DNA from: Candidatus Methanoperedentaceae archaeon GB37
GTDB lineage: Archaea > Halobacteriota > Methanosarcinia > Methanosarcinales > EX4572-44
Direction: 5' to 3'
Length of the DNA: 64,000 nucleotides
Assembly (NCBI GenBank): GCA_905171695.1
Contig: LR991653.1
Location: 710,258-774,257 of the forward strand
In this document: one piece after another, positions 8,191-17,254 of the stretch
How positions within the stretch are numbered: the first letter of the stretch is position 1
How the letters are laid out: every line of letters starts with the position of its first letter
Position numbers and translations under genes: made by a program
Notes under the pieces: model-generated
Told to the model about the DNA's origin: nothing
Databases searched by the model: none
What the model saw: only the letters and a program-made list of their open reading frames with translations

Positions 8191-8706
8191 TCAAGATCTA
8201 TTCAGCAACCTCCCCATCACAAGGTATACTCCATCAAAGGATAGGAGATAGAGAGCCGCGTACCAGTGAACCACTCCCAACACAACCATCAGTACAACTC
8301 CGATCTTAAGAACGACCCGATACCTTAAAACCTCCCTTCCAGAGTCGCTTGTAAGCTCATCGATAGCCGCTAAGACCGCGATCGTTAAGAGAAGCAGCAT
8401 GGATAGAACAAGCCCTTTTGAGAGAACGATGAGCAGTATTGTGCCGAGTGCAAGATAGTGACTCTCAGCATCGATCTTGCCCGTCACCAGACAGCCGATG
8501 ATGATCCCACCGAAGAGGTGCGCCGCGCTCTTATCAAAGATCATCAGTAGACCGATAAGAGCACCATAGGCAATGCCGGTCAAGTAAGCTACTCCTGCAG
8601 GCAACAACAGTCTTTCATCTTCCATCTCATCGGCCAGTTTCATAAGCGCGCCAGAGAAGATGAATCCTGAGAGTACCAAAAGAGACATGAGATCGCAAGA
8701 GTACAC
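8191..8706 (-). CDS. Integral membrane protein of unknown function
   Basis: The 171-residue protein has about five hydrophobic segments spread over its length, with short charged loops (DEMEDERL near residue 26-33; DELTSDSGRE near 118-127). I do not recognise the family. It lies 12 bp upstream of the geranylgeranyl reductase in the same direction, so a role in isoprenoid lipid metabolism is possible but only inferred from position. Confidence 0.65.
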   Translation of the reverse strand: MYSCDLMSLLVLSGFIFSGALMKLADEMEDERLLLPAGVAYLTGIAYGALIGLLMIFDKSAAHLFGGIIIGCLVTGKIDAESHYLALGTILLIVLSKGLVLSMLLLLTIAVLAAIDELTSDSGREVLRYRVVLKIGVVLMVVLGVVHWYAALYLLSFDGVYLVMGRLLNRS

Positions 8707-8734
8707 GATTGCTTTACCTTATTTATTACTCTTC

Positions 8735-8990
8735 CTCGTGGCTGATTATTCCATAATCATCCCTTGATTACAGAGTAATCGAGGTTTTGCTTCATCTCCT
8801 GGCTCAGGGCTTCCAGGATCTACTGTGATAAGAGTAGTGTCCTGAATAACACCTTTTCTTTACTCTTAATCCTTTAGCTTTGAGTTTTCTCTGCAATTCC
8901 TTCCATATTTCTTTGTCTTTTCCCATTTTGATTATTCTTTCCCTGAATTTCCATACGGTTGAATTGTCAGGCTTTGGTGACTAACAAACG
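8735..8990 (-). pseudogene. IS5-type transposase fragment
   Basis: On the minus strand the sequence encodes SPKPDNSTVWKFRERI, then KDKEIWKELQRKLKAKGL, and, after a frameshift in an A-rich run, GVIQDTTLITVDPGSPE. This block order is that of the N-terminal third of IS5-family transposases. Upstream and downstream parts are missing. Confidence 0.6.
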
Positions 8991-9130
8991 AGGGAATTTG
9001 CAGAGAAGAGATTCTGCCAGCAACCTCTCATCTCTCATTTAGAGACTTCATAAGTAGCTTCTAATGTGCTGCGATAATTACGGTTTTGCGCAGCTCGAAG
9101 ACCCTGAACTGGAGAGTTGAATCGGCGTGT

Positions 9131-9319
9131 TCAGTCGATTTTTTTACGGTCTGCTATCAATTTCCCTTCCACACCAACATTCTCTGGTGGATTCTCACGT
9201 ATGAGCACTACGATGTGCGGAATTCCGTATACCTCAACTGCAACGTTGGTGAGCTTCTTCACTAACTGTCTCTTTCGTTCAATATCTATCGGTGGTCCGT
9301 CTACCATAATCGTTGGCAC
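9131..9319 (-). CDS. 4-oxalocrotonate tautomerase family protein
   Basis: Starting at GTG 9319 the product is exactly 62 residues, the standard length of this family, and its second residue is proline (MPTIMVDGPP), which becomes the catalytic N-terminal Pro1 after Met removal. A GAGGGG-like ribosome binding site lies about seven bases before the GTG. The frame is open further upstream, but that part contains a transposon remnant and would bury Pro1, so I reject the longer start. The segment PHIVVLIRENPPENVGV is also typical. The physiological substrate is unknown. Confidence 0.85.
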   Translation of the reverse strand: MPTIMVDGPPIDIERKRQLVKKLTNVAVEVYGIPHIVVLIRENPPENVGVEGKLIADRKKID

Positions 9320-9417
9320 AGATTCAACCCCTCTATTTCCATCGGTTTTGCTCTCATTAACTTTAAACTTTACCTCCCTCACACTCACCTCGCTTTTATA
9401 GCCTAAGAACAGTTGGT

Positions 9418-9485
9418 TTTGGGACAAAATTCCTCAATCTCTGAGACGATCACATATGCTCTTCACCCCCAGATACCTCTTTGGA
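9418..9485 (-). repeat. DUF2080 gene remnant
   Basis: The segment resembles the 3' end of the DUF2080 copies at 2806 and 4156 (shared blocks around CCAAAGAGGTATCTGG on the minus strand and the trailing TTTTGTCCCAAAAC). Only about 70 bp remain. The rest of the 9320-9735 gap shows nothing else I can support apart from an AT-rich stretch before aRF1. Confidence 0.5.
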
Positions 9486-9735
9486 AGGATGAATCACAAG
9501 AGAGAAGAGAGAATAGAGAAGAGACAACTCTCTTTAAGCTCTCTTTACTATCAGCCTCTGGCACAACCCACTTGCAACCAAGATGAAATAATTTTGTTCC
9601 AATTCCGGTGTGAGTCTCTGGGTCTTCTATCTTTTCTCCCAGAGAAGTGCTTGTTGGGGGAATTCTTTATTTAGTATGTGTTGAATAGCTCTTCTTTGTT
9701 ATGGTTTTGTGGTCTTCTGTTCTGGTCTGGTTTTG

Positions 9736-10989
9736 GTGATCTCTTTGGAGGAGTTTGAGGCTCGTAGGAAGTATGAGTTTAAGAAGCAGCTGGAGGCTTT
9801 GAAAGGGAAGCGTGGTAGGGGTACTGAACTGATCTCGCTTTATATTCCGCATGATAAGCAACTCTCTGATGTTACGTCTCAGTTGAGGGAGGAGTATGGG
9901 CAGGCTTCGAATATCAAGTCGCGGTTGACGCGCACGAATGTATTGAGTGCGCTCGATTCGTTGCTCTCGAGGCTCAGGTATATGAGAGAGGTGCCTGAGA
10001 ATGGTATTGTTATATTCACCGGTGCTGTTGATATTGGTGCTGACAAGACTGATATGCAGACTGTGATAATCGAGCCTCCTGAACCACTTAGGTTGTATAA
10101 GTATCATTGTGATTCCACTTTCTTTTTAGAGCCGCTTGAGGAGATGCTGACGGATAAGAAGACCTTTGGCTTGATTGTGCTTGATAGGCGTGAGGCAACG
10201 ATCGGGATCTTGCAGGGTACGCGTATTGAGCCGTTGAGGCATCTAACATCGGCGGTTCCTGGTAAGCAGCGGAAGGGTGGGCAGAGCTCACGGCGGTTTC
10301 AGCAGTTGCGGTTGATAGCCATACATGATTTTTACACTCGTATTGGCGAGCGTGCAAACGAGGTCTTTCTTCCGATAGACCGCAGGGATCTTGAAGGCAT
10401 TATAATCGGCGGGCATTCGCCCACAAAGGAAGAGTTCATGGAGGGCAAGTATCTTCACCATGAGATGATGCAGAAGATACTTGGCTTGGTCGATACATCG
10501 TATACCGATGAGTCTGGGTTGTACGAGCTTGTTGAGAATGCAGGGGATCTCCTTGAAGGGCTTGACATAGTCAGGGAGAAGGAGTATATGCAGCGCTTTA
10601 TGAAAGAGCTTGTTAAGGACAAAGGGAAGGTCTCGTATGGCATCGACCAGGTGAGGAAGAATCTTGAGATGGGTGCCGTTGAGATCCTGCTCCTCTCTGA
10701 GGGCTTGAGAAAGGTCAGGTTGAGTGCTGTCTGTCCGAGTTGTGGGCACAAGGAACGTCTGGTCGTTGCGAGGCGCCCTGATGAGGAGATCGATCCAATC
10801 GTTTGCAGGAATTGTGGTGAGACTGTGAATATAGAGGAAGTGGTCGATGTTGTGGAGGAACTATCAGAGATTGCTGATCAGATGGACACAAACGTCGTTT
10901 TCATCTCTACAGATTTTGAAGAGGGCAGTCAATTGTTAAATGCTTTCGGGGGAGTTGCTGGAATATTGCGATATTATACTGGCATATAA
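9736..10989 (+). CDS. prf1: Peptide chain release factor aRF1
   Basis: aRF1 recognises all three stop codons and triggers release of the finished protein. Numbered from GTG 9736 (417 residues), the NIKS stop-codon motif lies at 59-62 and the catalytic GGQ at 181-183. A C-terminal domain with CPSC...CRNC zinc-type cysteines follows (about residues 326-360). The GTG gives the usual archaeal N-terminus MISLEEFEARRKYEFKK; an upstream start at 9709 would add nine unconserved residues. It is monocistronic as far as can be seen, followed by an IS6-like remnant. Confidence 0.95.
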   Translation: MISLEEFEARRKYEFKKQLEALKGKRGRGTELISLYIPHDKQLSDVTSQLREEYGQASNIKSRLTRTNVLSALDSLLSRLRYMREVPENGIVIFTGAVDIGADKTDMQTVIIEPPEPLRLYKYHCDSTFFLEPLEEMLTDKKTFGLIVLDRREATIGILQGTRIEPLRHLTSAVPGKQRKGGQSSRRFQQLRLIAIHDFYTRIGERANEVFLPIDRRDLEGIIIGGHSPTKEEFMEGKYLHHEMMQKILGLVDTSYTDESGLYELVENAGDLLEGLDIVREKEYMQRFMKELVKDKGKVSYGIDQVRKNLEMGAVEILLLSEGLRKVRLSAVCPSCGHKERLVVARRPDEEIDPIVCRNCGETVNIEEVVDVVEELSEIADQMDTNVVFISTDFEEGSQLLNAFGGVAGILRYYTGI

Positions 10990-11026
10990 ATAATGAATTA
11001 GAATTTATCCCTAAAATAACTTTACC

Positions 11027-11580
11027 GGGCGTGTCCGAATAAGCATGAAATAGGATAAATAGGTCAATTATCTACCTGTTTTTATGGTTACGATGGATAT
11101 AGCAAAAAACGATCTAATAATAAATGATAGAAGAATTTAGCATCTTTGAAAGGAACAAAGTACCTTTGGAGATAAAACTTGCAGCAATAACAATGTTATA
11201 TTCTCTTCGCTGCTCTGGACGTTGGGAAGACTAAGATCGTCCACCTCAAGGTTTACCCTGCGAGGAATGCTCTGACAGCTTACTCCTTCCTAAAAGAAGT
11301 TCTGGAGATGTGTGAGATTGAAGAAATCATTCTTGACAGAGGACCGTGGTACAGGGATGCTTTACAACGCCTATGTGTCAAATTCAGAGATGAGAGCTTT
11401 GGAAAGCGAAACTTGGTTGAATCTGTACTCAGTTCATTCAAAGAGAGAGCTAAGATATTCTTCAGCTCTATAACAGTTAACTTCAGAAGAAGAGAGAAGA
11501 TCTTCGGCAGGTGGAGAAGAGCCTTTTGCAGGATGTTCATCCTCTACTACAACCTTGCAAGGTTAAAAAGTGAAGCCTAA
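11027..11580 (+). pseudogene. IS6-like transposase remnant, copy 1
   Basis: A terminal-repeat-like GGCGTGTCC lies at about 11029. From about 11126 the sequence encodes an N-terminal piece (IFERNKVPLEIKLAAIT), then jumps after a large internal deletion to ALDVGKTKIVHLKVYPARN and the C-terminal block ending FILYYNLARLKSEA. It keeps the second catalytic D in ILDRGPWY and the E in NLVESV. Copies 2 and 3 at 38157 and 56842 are related. The C-terminal frame here is intact at GKRNLVESV, unlike the other copies. Confidence 0.7.
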
Positions 11581-11606
11581 AAAAACATCATTATTTATTC
11601 TCCTTC

Positions 11607-11867
11607 ATGGGAAAGAAAAACAGGACTGTACGTCCTAAATATGGTAGTAAGGTTAGAATATCTAAATTAAAGACTCTTTTCAAGGAAAAATACATTAATC
11701 TGGACGACACTATTAAGCTCTCTGAAAAGGAGGTTTTGGCTGGAGGGTGGCTGAACAAGATTCTGAGAGGTGTTGCCTCTCCAAAGTGTGGTGAAATCAT
11801 TGGTAAGCCAGAAGATTGGTATGGTCTTATTAGGACAGGTCTAAAAGATTTTTTAAAATTCTCTTAA
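11607..11867 (+). CDS. Small basic hypothetical protein
   Basis: The 86-residue frame starts with ATG 11607 and has a lysine/arginine-rich N-terminus (MGKKNRTVRPKYGSKVRISK) and a mostly helical-looking remainder. I do not recognise it. It sits between an IS6-like remnant and a tiny zinc-ribbon gene. The pattern of charged and hydrophobic residues looks coding, but no family motif is visible. It could be a nucleic-acid-binding protein or a passenger left by mobile DNA; both ideas are guesses. Confidence 0.45.
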   Translation: MGKKNRTVRPKYGSKVRISKLKTLFKEKYINLDDTIKLSEKEVLAGGWLNKILRGVASPKCGEIIGKPEDWYGLIRTGLKDFLKFS

Positions 11868-11928
11868 CATACCTGCGAGACAATTTTAAAACAACACTTT
11901 TTTATACAATTAAACCTTTTAATATATT

Positions 11929-12060
11929 ATGGGTGACAAGATCGACCAATCCAAGGTGTATTACGAATGCTGCATCTGCGGGTTTGTCTTCCAGGCAGAC
12001 CCAAACTTCATACCAATACTGTGTCCCCAATGCGGAAGCGAAGAAGCGGTGAGAAGATGA
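11929..12060 (+). CDS. 43-residue zinc ribbon protein
   Basis: The tiny frame from ATG 11929 to TGA 12060 encodes MGDKIDQSKVYYECCICGF and later LCPQCGSEE. The CxxC...CxxC pairs (CCIC/CPQC, spaced by about 17 residues) make a rubredoxin-like or zinc-ribbon knuckle. The upstream sequence is AT-rich with TTTTTATACAATTAAACC, a plausible archaeal promoter. Small free-standing zinc ribbons are common in archaea, but the function is unknown. Codon use looks like that of the neighbouring genes. Confidence 0.7.
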   Translation: MGDKIDQSKVYYECCICGFVFQADPNFIPILCPQCGSEEAVRR

Positions 12061-12377
12061 AAACACCACCATCAACATGATTCCTTCTATCCACCTGTGA
12101 ATATAAACGTCCCAACATCATATTCAGGTACTGACCAGTAACTCCCTGTATTTCCACCAATTTTCTTACTATATTCTTTCCAGTCTAAGAGAGTGAGTGT
12201 ATAGTGCATTGTTTGGATGTAGGTCATCAACCGCTATTTTTATGACCATCTACATTATGGTGATGAAGTGAATTCACGTTCTCTTCACGTTCACGTGTTG
12301 AGTTAAGAAGATCGGGCGAACTGCACAGCCCGCAAGGAGTTACATAGAAAAATATGTTTAAATGTTGGTGAAGGGAT
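12061..12377. other. Intergenic stretch, no gene seen
   Basis: I see no supported gene in this 317-bp gap. An AT-rich TATGTTTAAATG at about 12353 could serve as the promoter of the coiled-coil gene that follows. Confidence 0.4.
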
Positions 12378-12971
12378 ATGCCCATGGAAGATGATGTGGT
12401 TGACGCTGTCCTTGATTCCTATAAGGAGTATTACAGCCGGATCGCGGATGATATTGTTTCAGGGGTTAAGGCTGGTGTTGAGGAGGGTGTGAGAGAAGGT
12501 GTTAAGAAGGGAGTTCTGGAGGGTTTATCCGAGAGCCTTGATCTGGGTTTCCTCAAGATCAGTAAAAGAACACCAGAAGGACTTGAAAAGATCCTGAGAG
12601 ATGTGGCGGTAGATGAAGTAAGAAAACAGGTAAAACGATCTATGAAAAGTGAAATATGTCCTTTAATTCATAAACAACTGGAAGATCTATGTGAAAGTGC
12701 TTTGGATAAAATTAGAGATCACAAAATAAGAGTTAATGCTGGTGCTCTTGAAGAGATTAAAAAAGTTGATATTAGCAGGTTGATGAGTGTGAAAAAAGCA
12801 GAGGTTGGAGAACGCATAAAAGAGCACCTTCCGCAAGATCACATCCTTGCTCTGTTGTTCGATGAAATACAGAGCGCAGTCTATGAGTGCATAGCTGAAA
12901 GCGTGGGCAGTTGTGAGAAGAGACTACAGGATGCGAGGATAGAGGTGGTGCAAAGCGGGAGGCTAAGGTAG
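12378..12971 (+). CDS. Helical/coiled-coil protein of unknown function
   Basis: The 197-residue protein is almost wholly helical by composition, with a small glycine/valine-rich repeat near residues 28-50 (GVKAGVEEGVREGVKKGVLEG, a pattern of G-V/I spaced by four). It has no signal peptide or membrane segment. It ends 11 bp before the next gene, whose N-terminal part has a similar helical, lysine-rich character, so the two are likely co-expressed and may interact at the membrane's inner face. I do not recognise the family. Confidence 0.65.
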   Translation: MPMEDDVVDAVLDSYKEYYSRIADDIVSGVKAGVEEGVREGVKKGVLEGLSESLDLGFLKISKRTPEGLEKILRDVAVDEVRKQVKRSMKSEICPLIHKQLEDLCESALDKIRDHKIRVNAGALEEIKKVDISRLMSVKKAEVGERIKEHLPQDHILALLFDEIQSAVYECIAESVGSCEKRLQDARIEVVQSGRLR

Positions 12972-12982
12972 GGGTGTGAGAA

Positions 12983-15103
12983 ATGGATGAAAGAGAGCAG
13001 CCTGATACGCAAGTCAAAGACGCGTTAAAAAATGTGTCTAAAAAGATAACAGAGAAATACGTTCAGGAAATCGTAAAAAAAGCCACCAAACGAGTTTTGA
13101 GAAGACAGAGCGAGAAACTGGACGAGAAAGAGATTGTAAAACTAGAGAAACGGCTGAAAAAACTCTCTGACAAAGAGAAACTTGACTACTTCGAAGAAGC
13201 CGTGAACAGTGTATCAAAAGATATCTCACAAACTGAGATGGGATCTGGGGAGCTTCTTGAAAAGATCGATGCCAGTCTTACAGAGGTATTTGAAAAAAAG
13301 ATCCCAGAACTCTTATCAAAACCTATCCTGCCGCCCATTGCAAAGACGATACTTATTGCTATTGGAATCATGTCAGTTTCAATACTTGGACTCGTTAACG
13401 ATGATACTCCGTATCGGGTTGAAGCTACAATCGGTGCCATCAACCCAAATCCTGCCACAGAAGGCGATGCCATCACAGTCGTTGGAAGCGGCACGACAGA
13501 TGATCCAGATGGATATATCACAGCGTACGAGTGGCAGATCGAGAGCGAAGTTGTCAGCAACAGAGAAAGATTCACCATAGAAAACCTCTCGGTTGGAAGA
13601 CACATGGTAGAGTTCAGAGTGAGAGACAACAACGGCGAGTGGTCAGAACCAGCAGAAGCCTATATCGAGGTTCTGCCTGTCGAACCTGAGAACCGACCAC
13701 CAGAAGCACACATCGAATACATCGAACCTGACACCACCGTGTACACAGGAACGCCTCTAACTCTTGCAGGCTACGGCACAGACCCTGACAAAGACGATTT
13801 CATCGCGGAGTATGAATGGCGCATCAACAACAAAATCAGCAGCAACAGAGAAAGATTCACCATAGAAAACCTGCCGATCGGAAGACACACGATAGAGTTC
13901 AGAGTGAGAGACAACAACGGCGAGTGGTCAGAACCAGCAGAAGCCTATATCGAGGTTCTGCCTGTCGAACCTGAGAACCGACCACCAGAAGCACACATCG
14001 AATACATCGAACCTGACACCACCGTGTACACAGGAACGCCTCTAACTCTTGCAGGCTACGGCACAGACCCTGACAAAGACGATTTCATCGCGGAGTATGA
14101 ATGGCGCATCAACAACAAAATCAGCAGCAACAGAGAAAGATTCACCATAGAAAACCTGCCGATCGGAAGACACACGATAGAGTTCAGAGTGAGAGACAAC
14201 AACGGCGAGTGGTCAGAACCAGCAGAAGCCTATATCGAGGTTCTGCCACTGCCTCTACCCGATCTCTTCGTGAGTGAGTTCTCTCTTGACCCGTCCACAC
14301 CAGTCCAGTACGATCCTGTATCTGTTCAGATTGGTCTTCGCAATCAGGGGACTGCACGCTCAGGTTCTTTCATCGTGGAATGGTGGGCTGGCGAAAACTA
14401 TAGAGAACCTGCGTGCAAGTGGAGGGTGAAGAGTCTTGCTGCTGGTGAAGAGAGAATACTCACCTGCACCTATGAGGGATACCCTAGTTGGTACAAGCGG
14501 CTCACAACGAGAGTCGTTCTCGACCCTTCAGACGAGGTGGTTGAGAGCGATGAAGAGAACAATATTAATAGGGCGACCATCAGTGTGAGTCCTGCATCAC
14601 CTGCTGTTGAATATGCTATGTACAACGTGTTTAGAGAAGAAGAATTAGTTGTGGAGGGCGGTTTGTGCGAGGATGGCACGAAAAACTGCAGGAAAGATAA
14701 ATGGGGCAATGTGGGCGGCGGCTACTACGCCACGGTAGACAAAAAGGTTGCATTGAACGGTCATCCAGACAAGCTTGCAAAGCTAATTCTTGAACAGGGC
14801 ATTGATGACAAGAAGGTTCTTGCCGTTGGGGAAACCTGGGATGTCGGGGGCGGCTGGGCGCTCACGGTGACTGAAATTGATGTGAAAAAAAGAACTGTCT
14901 GGATTTCATTGAGCTACAATGGTAAGCCTATTGACGACGAGCCAGCACTGCCTGAAGGTGCTGTTTATACCTATCTCGAGGATATCGCTGGCGAAACTGA
15001 TGTGCCGATGTTTGTAGCCTATGTGGACAGTGTCTTTGCAGGGGCAACAACGGACATGGTGCAACTCAGGTACACGTGGGTGATATCGAGAGACGTGACG
15101 TGA
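12983..15103 (+). CDS. Membrane-anchored surface protein with PKD, CARDB and S-layer domains
   Basis: The 706-residue protein has a cytoplasmic-looking lysine-rich coiled coil (residues 1-110), one membrane segment (about 116-138, ILIAIGIMSVSILGLV), and then an extracellular part. That part holds three PKD-type domains of about 95 residues each (motif FRVRDNNGEWSEP), a CARDB domain (about 430-540, LPDLFVSEFSLDPSTPV), and a C-terminal domain resembling the Methanosarcina S-layer tandem domain (GETWDVGGGWALTVTEID). The second and third PKD copies look identical at DNA level. The internal membrane segment with an N-terminal cytoplasmic coil suggests a protein linking the cell interior to the S-layer. 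It is paired with the upstream helical gene. Confidence 0.8.
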   Translation: MDEREQPDTQVKDALKNVSKKITEKYVQEIVKKATKRVLRRQSEKLDEKEIVKLEKRLKKLSDKEKLDYFEEAVNSVSKDISQTEMGSGELLEKIDASLTEVFEKKIPELLSKPILPPIAKTILIAIGIMSVSILGLVNDDTPYRVEATIGAINPNPATEGDAITVVGSGTTDDPDGYITAYEWQIESEVVSNRERFTIENLSVGRHMVEFRVRDNNGEWSEPAEAYIEVLPVEPENRPPEAHIEYIEPDTTVYTGTPLTLAGYGTDPDKDDFIAEYEWRINNKISSNRERFTIENLPIGRHTIEFRVRDNNGEWSEPAEAYIEVLPVEPENRPPEAHIEYIEPDTTVYTGTPLTLAGYGTDPDKDDFIAEYEWRINNKISSNRERFTIENLPIGRHTIEFRVRDNNGEWSEPAEAYIEVLPLPLPDLFVSEFSLDPSTPVQYDPVSVQIGLRNQGTARSGSFIVEWWAGENYREPACKWRVKSLAAGEERILTCTYEGYPSWYKRLTTRVVLDPSDEVVESDEENNINRATISVSPASPAVEYAMYNVFREEELVVEGGLCEDGTKNCRKDKWGNVGGGYYATVDKKVALNGHPDKLAKLILEQGIDDKKVLAVGETWDVGGGWALTVTEIDVKKRTVWISLSYNGKPIDDEPALPEGAVYTYLEDIAGETDVPMFVAYVDSVFAGATTDMVQLRYTWVISRDVT
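13681..14247 (+). repeat. Tandem 285-bp repeat encoding PKD domains
   Basis: Two copies (13681-13965 and 13966-14247) with a period of exactly 285 bp (95 codons) appear identical by eye up to the last few bases. A diverged copy precedes them. This implies a recent duplication or gene conversion inside the surface protein gene. Confidence 0.9.
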
Positions 15104-15134
15104 GACGGGTCGTTAGTTGATAGTCTCTAAAGGT

Positions 15135-17144
15135 CTATTTTGCCTCTTCTCTCTTTTGCCATTCTTCAAAGTTGCATTGGGGGCATCCGAGATCCCATGG
15201 TCTCTTGTTACGGGTTTTGTTGATTATTTTGATGTTGTGGAGGTTATGTTTCTCGCATTTTTTATCTGTTATTATGATCTGCCCTGTTTTTGGTAGTGGG
15301 AGTGAGAACGTGCAGTCTGGGTACCCGGTGCAGCCCACGAATCTCCCGCCTCTCTTTGAGCGGCGCACGGTGAGGTTGTTGCCACACTCTGGGCATCTGC
15401 CAAGTATCTTGTCTTCGCGCAGTCCCTCGCGCAATATCTCTGTGATTTTCTCCTTGTTTGCGGTTAAATCTTTAAAAGCAGATTCAAGCAGGCTTCTGGC
15501 TTCTTCCACAACTTTTTCTTCGCTTATTTTACCTTCTGCAATAAGATCCATGTCTTCTTCGAGTTTCCTTGTCATTTCAGGTTCTGTAATTCTTTTTACA
15601 TATTTTTGGAGCGAGTCTATGAGTGATATTGCCGTTTTGGTTGGCTGGATCGGGTTTCCATGCACGTATCCCCGTGAGTAGAGTTTACCTATCGTCTCAT
15701 GCCTGGTGGACTTGGTGCCGAGCCCGAGCTCTTCCATCATCTTGATGAGTCGCCCCTGCCCGTAACGCGTGGGCGGCTGAGTCTCCTTTGATAACACCTC
15801 GATCTTTGAGAGATGAACCTCTTCACCGACTTCGAGTTTCGGGAGGATGCGATCCTCAGGCTGCTTGTATGGGTAGTGCCATCTCCACCCTGGCTCGATG
15901 AGACGCGCCCCCCTTGCTCTGAACTCCTCTCGATCAATATCGATCGTGAGCTTGAGGGTCTCCCAGACTGCGTCTCCTCCGAAGGTTGCGAAGAATCTGC
16001 GCACCACGAGCTCGTAGATCTTCCACTCATCCTCCTTCAACTTGGGTCTTGTGGCGAGTGACGCTGGGTGGATCGGTGGGTGGTCGGTCGTCTCCTTCTT
16101 GCCACGGGTGGGCGTGAGGCTGGTTTTGAGGAGTGCTTCTGCATCTTCTGAGAACTCGCTTTTTAGGAATAGTGAGATTATCTCTCCAGCGTTCATCGCC
16201 TCTGGGTAAACGGTGTTATCGGTGCGAGGGTATGAGATGAAACCGTTGACATAGAGGCTCTCAGCGATTCGCATTGCATTCGCTGGCGTGATACCGATCC
16301 TGCTTGCAGCGCGAAGAAACTCGGTTGTGTTGAACGGGATTGGTGGTCTTTCAACCCGACGTGCAACCTCAACATTCTTCACAACTCCTCTCTCTCCAAG
16401 CTTTGCTCTTACAGATTCAACCTCTTCCTCACTCCAGAACCTGCCATGAGCATGGTGTGCCACGAACCCCTCTCTGAAGTGAGCCTCGAGCTCCCAGTAT
16501 GGCTTTGAGACGAATGCCTCTCGTTTTCGCTCACGATCCACTATCAGCGCAAGCGTGGGTGACTGTACGCGTCCGACCGAGAGGAAGTTCTTGCCAAGCC
16601 GCCCCGACGCAAGTGAGACAAATCTCGTGAGAGCAGCTCCCCAGATGAGATCTATCACCTGACGCGACTCTCCCGCAGACGCAAGGCTAAAGTCCACCTT
16701 TTTTGGATCTGAAAAAGTTTCTTTTATCTCTTTTGGAGTTATAGAACTGTAACGCACACGATCAACTGGTACGTCCCGGTTGACCTCCTGTATGATCCTG
16801 AGTGCTTCAACACCGATCAACTCACCCTCACGATCATAATCGGTTGCAATGGTGACCCGATCAGCCGCCTTGCCAAGCTTTCTGAGTGCGCTCACGATCT
16901 TCTTCTGCGTCGGTTTTGTGACGATCTCGGCACGGATGAGATCGACCACATCACACTTCTGCCAGTTGTTGTACTCACTCGCAAAGTCAAGACCGACAAT
17001 ATGCCCAGAGAGCCCCATGACAACAACACCGTCAAAAGAGTACGTGTCCACACCACCAACTCTCTCATGCTTAGGCTTCTTACCAGCGAGTATGGTAGAG
17101 ATCCTCTTGGCAGCATCATGCTTCTCTGTTATAATAAGATGCAT
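15135..17144 (-). CDS. topA: DNA topoisomerase I (type IA)
   Basis: The 669-residue enzyme relaxes negatively supercoiled DNA. It has an N-terminal TOPRIM domain with MHLIITEKHDAAKRI and the acidic DYDRE at 102-106, and the active-site tyrosine in FISYPRTDN (Tyr305). It ends with a topoisomerase C4 zinc finger (CPECG...CTGYPDC, about residues 590-620) and a second cysteine ribbon near the end (CEKHN...CPQC). The length and domain order match euryarchaeal TopA. It is followed, across a short gap, by the PTPS gene on the same strand. Confidence 0.95.
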   Translation of the reverse strand: MHLIITEKHDAAKRISTILAGKKPKHERVGGVDTYSFDGVVVMGLSGHIVGLDFASEYNNWQKCDVVDLIRAEIVTKPTQKKIVSALRKLGKAADRVTIATDYDREGELIGVEALRIIQEVNRDVPVDRVRYSSITPKEIKETFSDPKKVDFSLASAGESRQVIDLIWGAALTRFVSLASGRLGKNFLSVGRVQSPTLALIVDRERKREAFVSKPYWELEAHFREGFVAHHAHGRFWSEEEVESVRAKLGERGVVKNVEVARRVERPPIPFNTTEFLRAASRIGITPANAMRIAESLYVNGFISYPRTDNTVYPEAMNAGEIISLFLKSEFSEDAEALLKTSLTPTRGKKETTDHPPIHPASLATRPKLKEDEWKIYELVVRRFFATFGGDAVWETLKLTIDIDREEFRARGARLIEPGWRWHYPYKQPEDRILPKLEVGEEVHLSKIEVLSKETQPPTRYGQGRLIKMMEELGLGTKSTRHETIGKLYSRGYVHGNPIQPTKTAISLIDSLQKYVKRITEPEMTRKLEEDMDLIAEGKISEEKVVEEARSLLESAFKDLTANKEKITEILREGLREDKILGRCPECGNNLTVRRSKRGGRFVGCTGYPDCTFSLPLPKTGQIIITDKKCEKHNLHNIKIINKTRNKRPWDLGCPQCNFEEWQKREEAK

Positions 17145-17254
17145 CTATCTTCCGTACCTCAGAACAGGCTTTCCACTCTGAAGACTGTTGATCGCATATA
17201 ATAGATTTGTGTCAAAGCGAGTCGAAGCGAGTCAAGAAGTTTTTTCATCACACT

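Noticed and set aside
9320..9427. N-terminal extension of the tautomerase reading frame
   Set aside because: It would bury the catalytic proline and part of it resembles a transposon remnant; the GTG at 9319 has a ribosome site and gives the exact family length.
13681..14247. CRISPR-like repeat
   Set aside because: The repeat is 285 bp, in frame, and encodes PKD domains.
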